DNA of 36,212 bases. Source: Acidobacteriota bacterium. GTDB taxonomy: Bacteria > Acidobacteriota > Terriglobia > Terriglobales > Acidobacteriaceae. The DNA lies in the NCBI GenBank assembly GCA_021790655.1, contig JAJYGR010000045.1, forward strand, positions 1-36,212, given 5' to 3'. Shown here piece by piece: positions 25,544 to 36,212 of the stretch. Each line of letters opens with the position of its first letter. Position 1 is the first letter of the stretch. Both the position numbers and the translations under genes were made by a program. The notes beneath the pieces are model-generated. The model made no database searches. It was not told where the DNA came from and was given only the letters and a program-made list of their open reading frames with translations.

Positions 25544-26833
25544 TTAAGTCCCGAGTACGCTGCGTGGGTCTACTTTCGTGGCCCGCCGGATGGCCATAAT
25601 ACTGGCCAGAAACGCAATGACGCTGATGACGATCAGCATCTGCACAACATCGCCGCGGGTCGCCACGACTCTTCTTGGGAAATACGGTTCACTGGCGAAC
25701 TCCAGCGCTGCCCCCAGGAGGGTGCCTAAAAGCCCCATCAACACCGCCTGTTGCAGGATCATGGCATAGATACGGCGAGTTTGCGTGCCCAGCAGCTTCA
25801 GCACCGCGATCTCCTTCAGTTTGTCCAGCGTGAACGTGTAGGTGATGAGTCCGATCACGACTCCCGCAATGACCAGCAGGATGAGGCGGAACAGCGACAG
25901 TTGCAGCAGGATGAGCCGGTTGGAGCCCATCAGCTGCATATTCACTTCCCGCGCTGCTGTATACACTTCAAGGTGTTTCCAGCGCGTGATCTCTTGCGCC
26001 ACCTCGTCCACCGGAACTCCGGGGGCGACTTTCACCGCAATTGCATTCACAAGGCTTACATTTTCGGCGATTTGAGAAGCCTGCTGCGCCAGTGGGCCAC
26101 CGATACGTGGATCGAGGGCCGCGGCGCCGAGCACCTGTTGTTGCGTGCGTCTGCGTATGTTACGCAGAAGATCGGGATCGGCTTCGAACAAGATATTTTG
26201 CGCATCATCGAGCGAGGCGTAGATGACCGGATCGGCAGTGTAGCCGACCATGTTCCTGGTCAGGCCGACTACGGTGTAATCAAAATCTCCCAGACGAATG
26301 CGTTCGCCCACCTGCAAACCGGTTTTCACATCCGCGACGATTTCGTAATGGCTCGCTTCGATGCCACGGCCTGCGATGATCGTCGGCGGGCCACCGATGT
26401 GTCCCGGCTCATAACCAATCACAATGAACCGCGAATCATGTGGCATGTCTATCCAACCCGGTTCGACCATCGTGCGTGTCCCGATGAGGGTGTTCATATA
26501 CATGAACTTCATCAGCTGTGTTGGGCGCATCGCACGTTCCACATGGTCCCACGCCATGACCAGAGGGCTGGCTTCGGCCACCCCATGCATCGACTGAATC
26601 GCGTGGTAATAATCCTCGGGGAACCTGGAGATTTCAACGAAGGGACCAAGCCAGGCTTTCTGGACGACCCAAAGGTCGGCGCCAGTTGTCTCGGTAATGG
26701 TGGATGAGTCTAGGATGATGCCGCGAATGATGCCACCGATCGTCAGCATTACCATCAAGAGCAATCCGACACCAATGGTCGATGTAAGAAATTTGAAAAA
26801 ATGGTAGCGAATGTCCTTGACTGCCAGGTTCAT
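25544..26833 (-). CDS. ABC transporter permease (FtsX/MacB/DevC-like)
   Basis: N-terminal TM, large periplasmic region, C-terminal TMs with LKEIAVLKLLGTQTRRIYAMILQQA. Confidence 0.9.
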   Translation of the reverse strand: MNLAVKDIRYHFFKFLTSTIGVGLLLMVMLTIGGIIRGIILDSSTITETTGADLWVVQKAWLGPFVEISRFPEDYYHAIQSMHGVAEASPLVMAWDHVERAMRPTQLMKFMYMNTLIGTRTMVEPGWIDMPHDSRFIVIGYEPGHIGGPPTIIAGRGIEASHYEIVADVKTGLQVGERIRLGDFDYTVVGLTRNMVGYTADPVIYASLDDAQNILFEADPDLLRNIRRRTQQQVLGAAALDPRIGGPLAQQASQIAENVSLVNAIAVKVAPGVPVDEVAQEITRWKHLEVYTAAREVNMQLMGSNRLILLQLSLFRLILLVIAGVVIGLITYTFTLDKLKEIAVLKLLGTQTRRIYAMILQQAVLMGLLGTLLGAALEFASEPYFPRRVVATRGDVVQMLIVISVIAFLASIMAIRRATKVDPRSVLGT

Positions 26834-28047
26834 GCGGGTTCTCCTTTGGAAGGAGCTGCCGTCTGGGTACGAACCTTTTCTCCCGGCTTCAGGCCCATTG
26901 GCTTGAGAACAATTTGTTCCCCTAGCTTAAGCTCACCTTCTACAGCAGCCAAAGGTGACCGGGGACTGCTCGCAATGGCTTTTACTCCGATCCGTTTTAT
27001 TTTTTGATCCGCGCCCACGACAAAAATAAACTGATGGTTGGCCATCGTCATAATGGCGGAGCTCGGGACTACGATTGCATTGTTTACTTTGCCGACTTCG
27101 ATATACACGTCCGCCCACTGTCCAATCTCAAGCTCTTTCGGAGGCAAGGGAAAAGCGACTTCAACGGTCATCTCCTCCGCACCTGGATCGGCCTGTGGGC
27201 TGATGCGGTAGACGTGTCCCTGGAATGGCTGGGATTCGCGGCCCCGTACGATGACCGTCGCGGATTGTCCGGCGTGGAGCTTGCCGGAAAATCTCTGATC
27301 CACGTACGCGTTGACCATCGTAATGCTGGGGTCTGCAACAGCTACCACCGGTTCTCCGGGAACGATGGCATCGCCGGGCTGTTTGGGCAGGTTGACGACA
27401 ACGCCGGACAGATAGGTGAATATTTTCGTTTCCGACAGATTGAACTGCTCGAACTGAACATCGGCCCTGGCAGATCCAACTTCCCGCTGGGTGGCTCGAA
27501 CCTCAGCCTCCGCAGCTCCTACAGCGCTTGCGGCTGTACGATACTGTTCCTCGTATTGGTCCGCCTCTTCCTGACTGACCGCTCCCGTCGCAACCAGGTG
27601 CTTTTCGCGCTCCCAATCGCGTTTCGTTTGCCATTCCGTTGCCCGCTTTGCCTGTTCGGTTGCGAGTGCCGCCTGTACTGTTGCAGCGGCTGCTTCCACA
27701 TGGGCCTGCGCGCGCTGGATCTCGCGTCGGATATCCGTGTCTTCCAACGTGGCAATCAACTGCCCTTTGCGCACGAAGTCGCTTTGATCGACAAATATTC
27801 GTTCAATCCTTCCCGGAATTTTCGCGCTTATATCGGCCTGCTGATCGACAGCGATGGTCCCTGTTCCCTGTACCTCGGCCACAAAATTCTGTCGTCGTAC
27901 CTGTGCAACCGCCACCTGAGGCGGCGTGAGAAATTTGGTTTTTACGATGAAAAATGCGATGACAAACAGCAACACATATAAGAGGCGCTTGCCCAGCTTT
28001 CTCATGTTGTATCGTTCGTTCGGTTGCCCTTGCTCCGCCTTACCCAT
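26830..28047 (-). CDS. HlyD-type membrane fusion/adaptor protein
   Basis: VQGTGTIAVDQQADISAKIPGRIERIFVDQSDFVRKGQLIATL and coiled-coil segment. Confidence 0.9.
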   Translation of the reverse strand: MGKAEQGQPNERYNMRKLGKRLLYVLLFVIAFFIVKTKFLTPPQVAVAQVRRQNFVAEVQGTGTIAVDQQADISAKIPGRIERIFVDQSDFVRKGQLIATLEDTDIRREIQRAQAHVEAAAATVQAALATEQAKRATEWQTKRDWEREKHLVATGAVSQEEADQYEEQYRTAASAVGAAEAEVRATQREVGSARADVQFEQFNLSETKIFTYLSGVVVNLPKQPGDAIVPGEPVVAVADPSITMVNAYVDQRFSGKLHAGQSATVIVRGRESQPFQGHVYRISPQADPGAEEMTVEVAFPLPPKELEIGQWADVYIEVGKVNNAIVVPSSAIMTMANHQFIFVVGADQKIKRIGVKAIASSPRSPLAAVEGELKLGEQIVLKPMGLKPGEKVRTQTAAPSKGEPA

Positions 28048-28057
28048 TGCTCACCTC

Positions 28058-29374
28058 TCACTGTCCGGTTTCGCGCTTCAGGGAAGCTGTAGCCGTGGTG
28101 TAGTCGGCAAGAGCGCGATAGTAATTTGCTTCCGACGTCAAAAGCGCCGCCTGAGCGTCCAGCAAATGTTCGATAATTCCGCGTCCATACTTTAGCTTCT
28201 CTTGTTCAATCCGCAATGCTTCGCGCGCCTCCGCAATCGAAGACTGCGTGGCTTGAATGCGCGCTTCGGCATTCCGCACCTGCAGGGTCGCCGTGCGTGC
28301 CCGCTGCATGGCGTCCAACCGCGCCTGGTCCGCCTTCGAGCGGTCTTCAAATTCCAGGCTCTTGGCCTCTTCCACGCGATGATTCAGGGGACGGTCGAAA
28401 ATCGGATAGTTGAAGGAGAATCCGGCAATCGCGCCTCCCCGGTATACGGAGAATGGATCGGTGCTTTGTTTGAAAAAGTCTGCCGAAAAGGAAAGTGTTG
28501 GCCGAAGCTGGGACTTCGCCTGCTCCACAGATTTCCGCGCGACATCCGTCTGCGCCTCTGCAAGTTGGTACTGTGTATTTCCGGTAGCGGCGGCAACAGC
28601 GGCCTGGTCTGCGGAAATCGTAACGTCCGGGCGTGGCAGCGAAGTTTGAGCGAGGATAGGAGTATCGAGGGGCCTTCCCATGAGGGCGTTTAGCTGGCCG
28701 GCCAAAATCTGCCGCTCATTCTCGAGGTCTATGTCTTCCGCCCGTACGTCCGCCAGCCGCGTATCGACCTTGAGCAGGTCCACGCGCGCAATCTTGCCGA
28801 CATCCAGCACTTGACTTGCAATACGGTGACTCTCCGTAAGAGCGTTGACAGATTCCTGCGCCGCCTGGACATCCCGCTCGACTTCGACCAGTCGCGCATA
28901 GGTGGCGGAAACTTCATATTCCAAATTGCTTTCGACGTCATGCACATTGGTCTGGGCCAGACTGCGCTCCGCCTCAGCGACATGTTTCTTCGCCCCGATC
29001 CGGCCACCGGTATAGATCGGCACCGTCGCGGTGGCGAGGCCAGTCAAGTGGCCATTCCCAAATGGCTGGTTGGGTATGTCAGCAAGAGGAGTCAAGGGAA
29101 ATCCCAGAGCGCTCTCTGTCGGTTGGTTGCTCCCCCGCAGAGCCGCATCCACGTCTACACGGGGCAATTGTTCTGCTTTGGCTGCGGCGACCGCCGCCTG
29201 TTTGGTCAGCACACTTTGCTGTGTAGCCGCCAGCAGAGGGCTGTGGTGTTTCGCATAGTCGATCGCGCCATCCAGCGTCAGGGAAGATGGAGTCGTTTGG
29301 CCCCGTCCAACGGTACACAGAAGTATCTGGACGGCTATGGCGATTAAGAAGGTCTTTAGCAAGAGTTGGCGCAT
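28058..29374 (-). CDS. TolC-family outer membrane protein (ABC system)
   Basis: LTLDGAIDYAKHHSPLLAATQQSVLTKQAAVAAAKAEQLPRVDVDAALRGS; ATG at 29374 preferred. Confidence 0.9.
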   Translation of the reverse strand: MRQLLLKTFLIAIAVQILLCTVGRGQTTPSSLTLDGAIDYAKHHSPLLAATQQSVLTKQAAVAAAKAEQLPRVDVDAALRGSNQPTESALGFPLTPLADIPNQPFGNGHLTGLATATVPIYTGGRIGAKKHVAEAERSLAQTNVHDVESNLEYEVSATYARLVEVERDVQAAQESVNALTESHRIASQVLDVGKIARVDLLKVDTRLADVRAEDIDLENERQILAGQLNALMGRPLDTPILAQTSLPRPDVTISADQAAVAAATGNTQYQLAEAQTDVARKSVEQAKSQLRPTLSFSADFFKQSTDPFSVYRGGAIAGFSFNYPIFDRPLNHRVEEAKSLEFEDRSKADQARLDAMQRARTATLQVRNAEARIQATQSSIAEAREALRIEQEKLKYGRGIIEHLLDAQAALLTSEANYYRALADYTTATASLKRETGQ

Positions 29375-29382
29375 ATGTCCTT

Positions 29383-30057
29383 CTACATTTCGGTTTTCAC
29401 GCCTCGACGAATGAGGAACCAATTTGCGGGATAGGTGGTGATGAATCCCACGATCATCGCGATCTGCATCATGAACCAATACACGACACTATTCGGATGA
29501 AACGGACGAGCGAAAAAAAATTTGCTTGTCAAAGCCATCCAGGCAAACATGCCAACCTCAAAGGCAACGAGGGAAATTGTGTCCGCCTTAATTGCCTCTT
29601 TGATTCCTTCTCCAAATCCGAGATGACGCATCGGCACAATGGCGAAGTATTGAAATGCGATTCCTAAGGAGTACGCGGCGAGAAAATCCCAAAGAAAACT
29701 CGCGTAGAGGACGGAGCCAGCGAAAGTAATGCCACTTAGAAAGATGACCCATTCCGCCAAAACATCGCCTAAGCTGCATCCTGCGCCACAGTGGGTGGAA
29801 CCAACAAAGACAGACTGCCAAAACGGTTTTGTTGTAGAACTACGCGTATCAGTGCCTTTTGATGCGGCCCTGCCAATGCGCCAATATGCCCAAAGCCCGA
29901 TGGGACCAAGGTAGAGTGCTGTGACTGGCCAAACGACATTCATCACCGCCATGCGTTGTCGATGACCGCCGAGAATGTGAGCAAAAATCGCAAATGCACA
30001 AAGGACACCCATAGAAAGCGAAATGACTGCAAGTAGGTGAAGGCATTGCGGGGCCAT
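29383..30057 (-). CDS. DUF4396-type membrane protein
   Basis: STHCGAGCSLGDVLAEW...AYSLGIAFQYFAIVPMRHLGFGEGIKEAIKADTISLVAFEVGMF. Confidence 0.8.
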   Translation of the reverse strand: MAPQCLHLLAVISLSMGVLCAFAIFAHILGGHRQRMAVMNVVWPVTALYLGPIGLWAYWRIGRAASKGTDTRSSTTKPFWQSVFVGSTHCGAGCSLGDVLAEWVIFLSGITFAGSVLYASFLWDFLAAYSLGIAFQYFAIVPMRHLGFGEGIKEAIKADTISLVAFEVGMFAWMALTSKFFFARPFHPNSVVYWFMMQIAMIVGFITTYPANWFLIRRGVKTEM

Positions 30058-30076
30058 CGAAATGAACCTCCTTTCG

Positions 30077-32530
30077 CTAAAGCTGGACGTTTCTCAACCG
30101 TAGCGCGTTGCTGATCACCGAAACCGAACTGAAAGTCATCGCTGCGCTGGCAACGACCGGGCTCAGCAATAGACCGACAAAGGGATACAGGATGCCGGCC
30201 GCAATGGGCACTCCCAGAGTGTTGTAGGCGAATGCGAAGAAAAGATTCTGGCGGATATTGCGCATCGTCTTGCGGCTGAGTTCGATGGCTCGCACAATGC
30301 CGCGAAGATCTCCCTTTACCAGCGTGACGCCCGCACTCTGGATCGCAACATCTGTTCCTGTCCCCATTGCGATTCCCACGTCCGCTGCCGCAAGTGCTGG
30401 GGCATCGTTGATCCCATCGCCCGCCATGGCAACGATTCGTCCTTCCCGCTGCAGACGCTGGACGACATTGCCTTTCTCAGTCGGAAGTACCTCCGCCTCC
30501 ACTTCATCGATCCCCAGTTTTCTGGCGACAGATTCCGCTGTCGTACGGTTGTCTCCCGTAAGCATGACAATCCGGATACCCTCGTTGTGCAGGATGCGAA
30601 TGGCTTCCGCAGCCGTCGCTTTGATAGGATCGGCGACACCGAGGACTCCAGCCGGTTGGCCATCGATGGAGACAAAGATCACCGTTTGCCCGTCACGGCG
30701 CAACTGATCGGTGCGTTCCTGAACGGACGGATCCGATGCCCAAGGCACGGCATCAAATTGCGCGTTACCAACCGTTACGTGATTCCCACGAACAACTCCG
30801 CGAACACCCTTTCCCGTAACTGACTGGAAGTTCTCTACACGGTCTAGCTGAATACCCTGATCGTGCGCCCCCGCTATGATTGCCGCAGCCAGCGGATGCT
30901 CACTTGCCTGTTCAAGACTCCCCGCAAATGCGATCAATTCTCGCTGTGTGAAGCCGGGTTGCACCGCAACGCTCGCGAGTCGAGGTTTCCCCTCGGTCAA
31001 GGTGCCTGTCTTGTCCACGATCAGCGTATTCACGCGCTCCAACACTTCGAGTGCTTCTGCATTACGGATCAGGACACCAGCCGAAGCTCCACGCCCTGTG
31101 CCGACCATGATGGACATCGGAGTGGCCAGCCCTAAAGCACAAGGGCACGCGATGATAAGAACCGCCACGGCATTCACCAGTGCGTGTGCCATTCGCGGGT
31201 TCGGACCATAGATGCTCCACACGATGAAGGTGACGAGAGAAACGATCAGGACCGCCGGTACAAACCAGCCTGAAACCACGTCCGCCAGGCGCTGGATCGG
31301 CGCCCGTGTCCGCTGCGCTTCGCTTACCATTTGCACGATATGTGCGAGCAGGGTGTCGGAGCCTACCCGCTCCGCCCGCATGATGAGAGAGCCCGTGCCA
31401 TTCACCGTACCTGCCGTTACTTTGTCGCCCGAGGTCTTTTCCACCGGAATCGGCTCGCCGGTAATCATGGATTCATCGACCGGACTTTGCCCTTCGATAA
31501 CACTGCCGTCTACAGGGATTTTTTCGCCAGGACGCACGCGCAGCCGATCACCGACCGTGACTCGCTCCAGCAATACGTCTTCCTCGCTTCCGTCATCCCG
31601 AATCGTCCGGGCGGTGCGAGGTGCAAGGCCAAGCAAGGCTCGGATCGCACTGTTGGTCTGGCCGCGCGCCCGCAATTCCAATACCTGCCCAAGCAGCACG
31701 AGGGTAACGATGAAGGCTGCCGGTTCAAAGTACACTGCAAGATGACCGTTGGCTTCACGGAATGCTTGTGGGAACAAGCTGGGGAATAACGTCGCAATGA
31801 GGCTGTAAAAATAGGCCGCTCCGGTGCCGATGCCAATCAACGTAAACATGTTGGGGTTGCGGTGAAGAACCGATGCCCAGGCACGTTGGAACAGCGGCCA
31901 ACCCGCCCATAAGACGACCGGCGAGGCCAACGCAAACTGCAGCCAGACAAGTCCGCCGCCTAGCCAGTGCTGGAGCGGCTGGCTTGGCATCATGTCCGAG
32001 ATCATCACTACCAGAATGGGAATCGTAAGAACGACACTTGCCCAAAAGCGCCGGCGCATATCGTCGTATTCCGGATTACTCTCGTCCGCAGTTACCGTTC
32101 GCGGTTCCAACGCCATCCCGCAGATGGGGCACGCGCCAGGCTCTGACCGCACGATCTCCGGGTGCATAGGGCAGGTATATTCCGTACGCACCGGTGAAGG
32201 CGCTACAGCAGGTTCCAGGGCCATGCCACATTTTGGACAGCTTCCTGGTCCCTGCTGACGGACTTCAGGATGCATCGGGCAGGTGTAATCTCCCGCTTCG
32301 CACGAGGTAGGCAAGGCGGGAGTGGAGTGTCCGGTTTGGCCGATGTACCGCTCCGGATCAGCGCGGAACTTTTCGGCACAGCCTTTGCCGCAGAAGAAAT
32401 ATGTCTGGTTCTCATAATCGATCGACGCTGCGGCACGTCCCGCTTCGACCGTCATTCCGCACACGGGATCTGCCACAGAGTCCGGCCCACGCCTCTCGAC
32501 ATCAACGTTTGTTAGTTTTTGTTCGGCCAT
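30077..32530 (-). CDS. copA: Copper-type P1B-ATPase with YHS domain and two CPMHPE heavy-metal-binding modules
   Basis: DPVCGMTVE (YHS); two copies of YTCPMHPE...[41 protein letters not shown]. Confidence 0.95.
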   Translation of the reverse strand: MAEQKLTNVDVERRGPDSVADPVCGMTVEAGRAAASIDYENQTYFFCGKGCAEKFRADPERYIGQTGHSTPALPTSCEAGDYTCPMHPEVRQQGPGSCPKCGMALEPAVAPSPVRTEYTCPMHPEIVRSEPGACPICGMALEPRTVTADESNPEYDDMRRRFWASVVLTIPILVVMISDMMPSQPLQHWLGGGLVWLQFALASPVVLWAGWPLFQRAWASVLHRNPNMFTLIGIGTGAAYFYSLIATLFPSLFPQAFREANGHLAVYFEPAAFIVTLVLLGQVLELRARGQTNSAIRALLGLAPRTARTIRDDGSEEDVLLERVTVGDRLRVRPGEKIPVDGSVIEGQSPVDESMITGEPIPVEKTSGDKVTAGTVNGTGSLIMRAERVGSDTLLAHIVQMVSEAQRTRAPIQRLADVVSGWFVPAVLIVSLVTFIVWSIYGPNPRMAHALVNAVAVLIIACPCALGLATPMSIMVGTGRGASAGVLIRNAEALEVLERVNTLIVDKTGTLTEGKPRLASVAVQPGFTQRELIAFAGSLEQASEHPLAAAIIAGAHDQGIQLDRVENFQSVTGKGVRGVVRGNHVTVGNAQFDAVPWASDPSVQERTDQLRRDGQTVIFVSIDGQPAGVLGVADPIKATAAEAIRILHNEGIRIVMLTGDNRTTAESVARKLGIDEVEAEVLPTEKGNVVQRLQREGRIVAMAGDGINDAPALAAADVGIAMGTGTDVAIQSAGVTLVKGDLRGIVRAIELSRKTMRNIRQNLFFAFAYNTLGVPIAAGILYPFVGLLLSPVVASAAMTFSSVSVISNALRLRNVQL

Positions 32531-32544
32531 TATGAAAACCTCCT

Positions 32545-32961
32545 TCAACGCAGGTAGCGGTAGATCAGCTCCAGCAGTTCGTCATACATCTGGCGAGCAT
32601 CGTCCTTTGTTCCGTGCTTCAAGACGTCGGTTGCGCAGTGCTGCAGATGGTTCTGCATGAGAGCGCGTCCGATTCCTCGCAACGCTTCTTGTACGGATGC
32701 AATCTGGACGAGGATGTCAGGACAATACCTGTCTTCTTCCACCATCTTTTGGAGACCGCGAATCTGGCCTTCAATCCGTCGCAGACGGTTCAGATTGGAA
32801 GTCTTAATTGCAGGTTCTACTGCCAGGGCCTTACGAATCTTCGGTTTGGGAGGTCTCAAGTCTCTTTCGCTCTGTCGGCGGCGTCGCGGTAGTTTCGGTG
32901 CATCTCTGTTCAGTTGATTCCTGGTTAGACTCTCTGGACCGTTGGATTGCGTAGGTCTCAT
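32545..32961 (-). CDS. csoR: CsoR/RcnR-family metal-sensing repressor
   Basis: [54 protein letters not shown] (Cys-His-Cys). Confidence 0.9.
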   Translation of the reverse strand: MRPTQSNGPESLTRNQLNRDAPKLPRRRRQSERDLRPPKPKIRKALAVEPAIKTSNLNRLRRIEGQIRGLQKMVEEDRYCPDILVQIASVQEALRGIGRALMQNHLQHCATDVLKHGTKDDARQMYDELLELIYRYLR

Positions 32962-33007
32962 ATATACCCCCCATCCCTATTGTGAACACCGCTCGCTTCC
33001 ATGTCAA
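32962..33007 (-). promoter_or_regulatory. Sigma70-type promoter with candidate CsoR/RcnR G-tract operator
   Basis: Minus strand TTGACA-N17-CACAAT (33007-32979), followed by AGGGATGGGGGGTATAT adjacent to csoR ATG. Confidence 0.65.
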
Positions 33008-33214
33008 TGTTGCCGCAATACAGAAAAACGCCACTCTGGTCGAATCAAACTGCCGCTGGAAGATAAACCATGTGAACGATGGAACTGCGCTCTTTCGCAG
33101 TAGAACTAATATTCGGAATTTCACAAGACTTTAGGTCATCCTTCAGGTAAAGAGACGGTCGTGTCGCACAATTTACATCCAGTGTTGAAGGCTTCTACTT
33201 TCCTTTGGAAGCGA

Positions 33215-33655
33215 TCATGCGCCTTTCCTTGGCGGGACCACCCCATGGTGCGGCAACGTGTCTTTCGCCGGAGGGCTAGCGCAGAAGATAGTGACTGGCC
33301 AACTGTTCGAGACAGAGGCCAGAATGAGCAACCCCAGTCCGGCATAGAACACTGGATCGGAAGTCAAGAAGAATTTACCGAACAAAATGAGGAATGAGGC
33401 TACAACTCCGAGAATGAATGGTCCATAACCGCGCCGTCTGTGCGCTCGAAATGCAAGCATCCCCACGGCCAGCAGCACAAACACCGCAGTGAGCGGCAAG
33501 AGATAAGTTGTATTCGGGACCAAGAAGCCAAGACCCACGGAAGAAAGTAGGCCAGCATAGGCAGGCCAGCACGCTGGGCATGCAATCTTGGGAAGCAATG
33601 AAGCTGCAATGCTGGGTACAGCGAGCAGAGTCCTCTTCCAACCGTAAGGTCTCAT
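33215..33655 (-). CDS. MerC/MerT-like small membrane transport protein
   Basis: SLLPKIACPACWPAYAGLLSSVGLGFL followed by several TM segments; overlaps merR-like gene. Confidence 0.7.
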   Translation of the reverse strand: MRPYGWKRTLLAVPSIAASLLPKIACPACWPAYAGLLSSVGLGFLVPNTTYLLPLTAVFVLLAVGMLAFRAHRRRGYGPFILGVVASFLILFGKFFLTSDPVFYAGLGLLILASVSNSWPVTIFCASPPAKDTLPHHGVVPPRKGA

Positions 33656-34062
33656 TGAAAGTCCTCCCCGTTGAGATTTTCAAGAATCGGACAGTTCGCC
33701 ACAGGTCCGCACCCTCGGCAGCTTTTGATGAGCCGCGAAATACTTGCGCGGATGGCCTGCAAATGCCGGATTTTCTGTTCGACATCGGCAAGCTTCGCTT
33801 GCGCTCGCGTCCGGATGTCAGCCTGGCTCGTGTTCGTGTCGACCCGTAGGGAAAGCAGCTCTTTGATTTCACTCAGAGAAAATCCCAATTCCTGAGCGCG
33901 TTTGATGAACTGAATCCGGCGTACTGTCTGCTGCTGGTAGATGCGATAACCGGCTTCTGTGCGGTACGCGGGTGCAAGGAGTCCCTGATGCTCGTAGTAG
34001 CGAATCGTTTGCAGATTGACGCCGCCGTTTTTGGCCAATTGGCTGATGGTCAGCTTGTCCAT
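33652..34062 (-). CDS. MerR-family heavy-metal-responsive regulator
   Basis: LTISQLAKNGGVNLQTIRYYEHQGLLAPAYRTEAGYRIY; C-terminal loop CRGCGPVANCPIL. Confidence 0.9.
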   Translation of the reverse strand: MDKLTISQLAKNGGVNLQTIRYYEHQGLLAPAYRTEAGYRIYQQQTVRRIQFIKRAQELGFSLSEIKELLSLRVDTNTSQADIRTRAQAKLADVEQKIRHLQAIRASISRLIKSCRGCGPVANCPILENLNGEDFQ

Positions 34063-34069
34063 AAATCCA

Positions 34070-34100
34070 CGGTAAACCCTGTACTCGGGTATAGAGTCAA
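34070..34100 (-). promoter_or_regulatory. MerR-family regulated promoter with 19-bp spacer
   Basis: Minus strand TTGACT-CTATACCCGAGTACAGGGT-TTACCG. Confidence 0.85.
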
Positions 34101-34403
34101 GGCGCATTCGGTGAAATTCTGAAGATAATTCGCCTGTTCAGAACTCAGAACATTCTTTGCTTGGAGTCAAGGAGGGCGATGCTGACTTCCACCCAGTTGA
34201 CGCACTCCACACGGCGGCTCATCGGCGTCTGCTTCCAGCGTGGCACTTGGCGTATGTCCGCGAGCCGACGCAATGTGCATTGGCAGCGGTGGCCGTTTGT
34301 TGTGAAAAGCTCTTATCTATTGAGAGGACGTAGCCTTCGGATGAGGAGAACGAGCCTCATCTGTCGTCTTTGTATCCACGGTGCGGATTGCCCCCAAGGC
34401 ACG

Positions 34404-34802
34404 TCAGTCCTGCACAAGGGATTGAATGATCGGACAGATGCCGCTCTTGTGCTTCAACTCACAGCGCCGGACCATCTGCTGCAAGGCGTCCCGGATACGT
34501 GCAAGGGCCGCAATCTTATCTTCCACGAGATGCAGTTTATGCAGCGCCAGGTCGTGGGCCAGGCTGCATGTCTGTGGCCCGTCTAGCTTGAGCAGTCCTG
34601 CAACGTCCTCGAGGCTGAAGCCCAATGTCTGCGCTTTCTTGATAAAGCGGATGCGCTGCACATCTGTCTGGCCATACTCCCGATAACCCGACGAAGGCCG
34701 TTCCGGTTCGGTTAACAGCCCGTAACGTTGATAGAACCGTATCGTCTCTACGCCTACCCCGGCAGCTTCCGCCAATCTTCCAATAGTCAGTCTGTATTTC
34801 AT
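34404..34802 (-). CDS. merR: Mercury-responsive regulator MerR
   Basis: LTIGRLAEAAGVGVETIRFYQRYGLL; three Cys in MerR-like context (TCSLAHDLALHKL; RRCELKHKSGICPII); divergent from merT. Confidence 0.93.
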   Translation of the reverse strand: MKYRLTIGRLAEAAGVGVETIRFYQRYGLLTEPERPSSGYREYGQTDVQRIRFIKKAQTLGFSLEDVAGLLKLDGPQTCSLAHDLALHKLHLVEDKIAALARIRDALQQMVRRCELKHKSGICPIIQSLVQD

Positions 34803-34804
34803 GC

Positions 34805-34835
34805 TTGACTCCGTACCTGTGTACGGAGATTACAG
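34805..34835 (+). promoter_or_regulatory. merT promoter/MerR operator, 19-bp spacer
   Basis: TTGACT-CCGTACCTGTGTACGGAGA-TTACAG, dyad CCGTAC..GTACGG. Confidence 0.92.
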
Positions 34836-34864
34836 TGTTTTCAGGGGGAAAGAAAAGAAGGCAC

Positions 34865-36212
<1,348 letters not shown>

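Noticed and set aside
25751-26707. 318 aa plus-strand ORF
   Set aside because: Antisense to ABC permease with convincing domain features.
27004-27981. 325 aa plus-strand ORF
   Set aside because: Antisense to the HlyD-type adaptor; no independent support.

Overview
The window reads as a dense, chromosomal-style heavy-metal resistance region. The gene style suggests an acidobacterium, but that is an inference only. From left to right it contains: (1) a bufferin-type locus on the minus strand, with a Cys-rich secreted peptide (BufA-like) and the N-terminus of a DUF692/MNIO enzyme cut by the left edge; (2) an ECF sigma factor with a zinc-finger anti-sigma factor and a frameshifted secreted metallopeptidase; (3) a redoxin / AhpD-like / phosphate-permease operon; (4) a MerA-like flavoprotein with an MFS transporter, divergent from a Tes-like radical SAM enzyme with an ArsM-like methyltransferase; (5) an ECF-linked RND tripartite efflux operon; (6) a glutathione-reductase-like enzyme preceded by a decayed cation-transporter gene; (7) a copZ/copA pair whose ATPase has a YPC instead of CPC motif; (8) a long CsoR-headed operon (CopA-type ATPase, DUF4396, TolC, adaptor, ABC permease, ABC ATPase, thioredoxin); (9) a merR-like/merC-like pair and a classical merR-merTPA locus running off the right edge. 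The most notable observation is a shared promoter-like element, GTAAC-N15-[R]AATC (one variant ACATC), upstream of six separate transcription units. These include the sigma factor itself, bufA-bufB, the redoxin operon, both sides of the MFS/radical-SAM divergon, and the decayed transporter. This implies a previously unconnected local ECF metal/thiol-stress regulon. All calls were made by reading the sequence; no searches were run.
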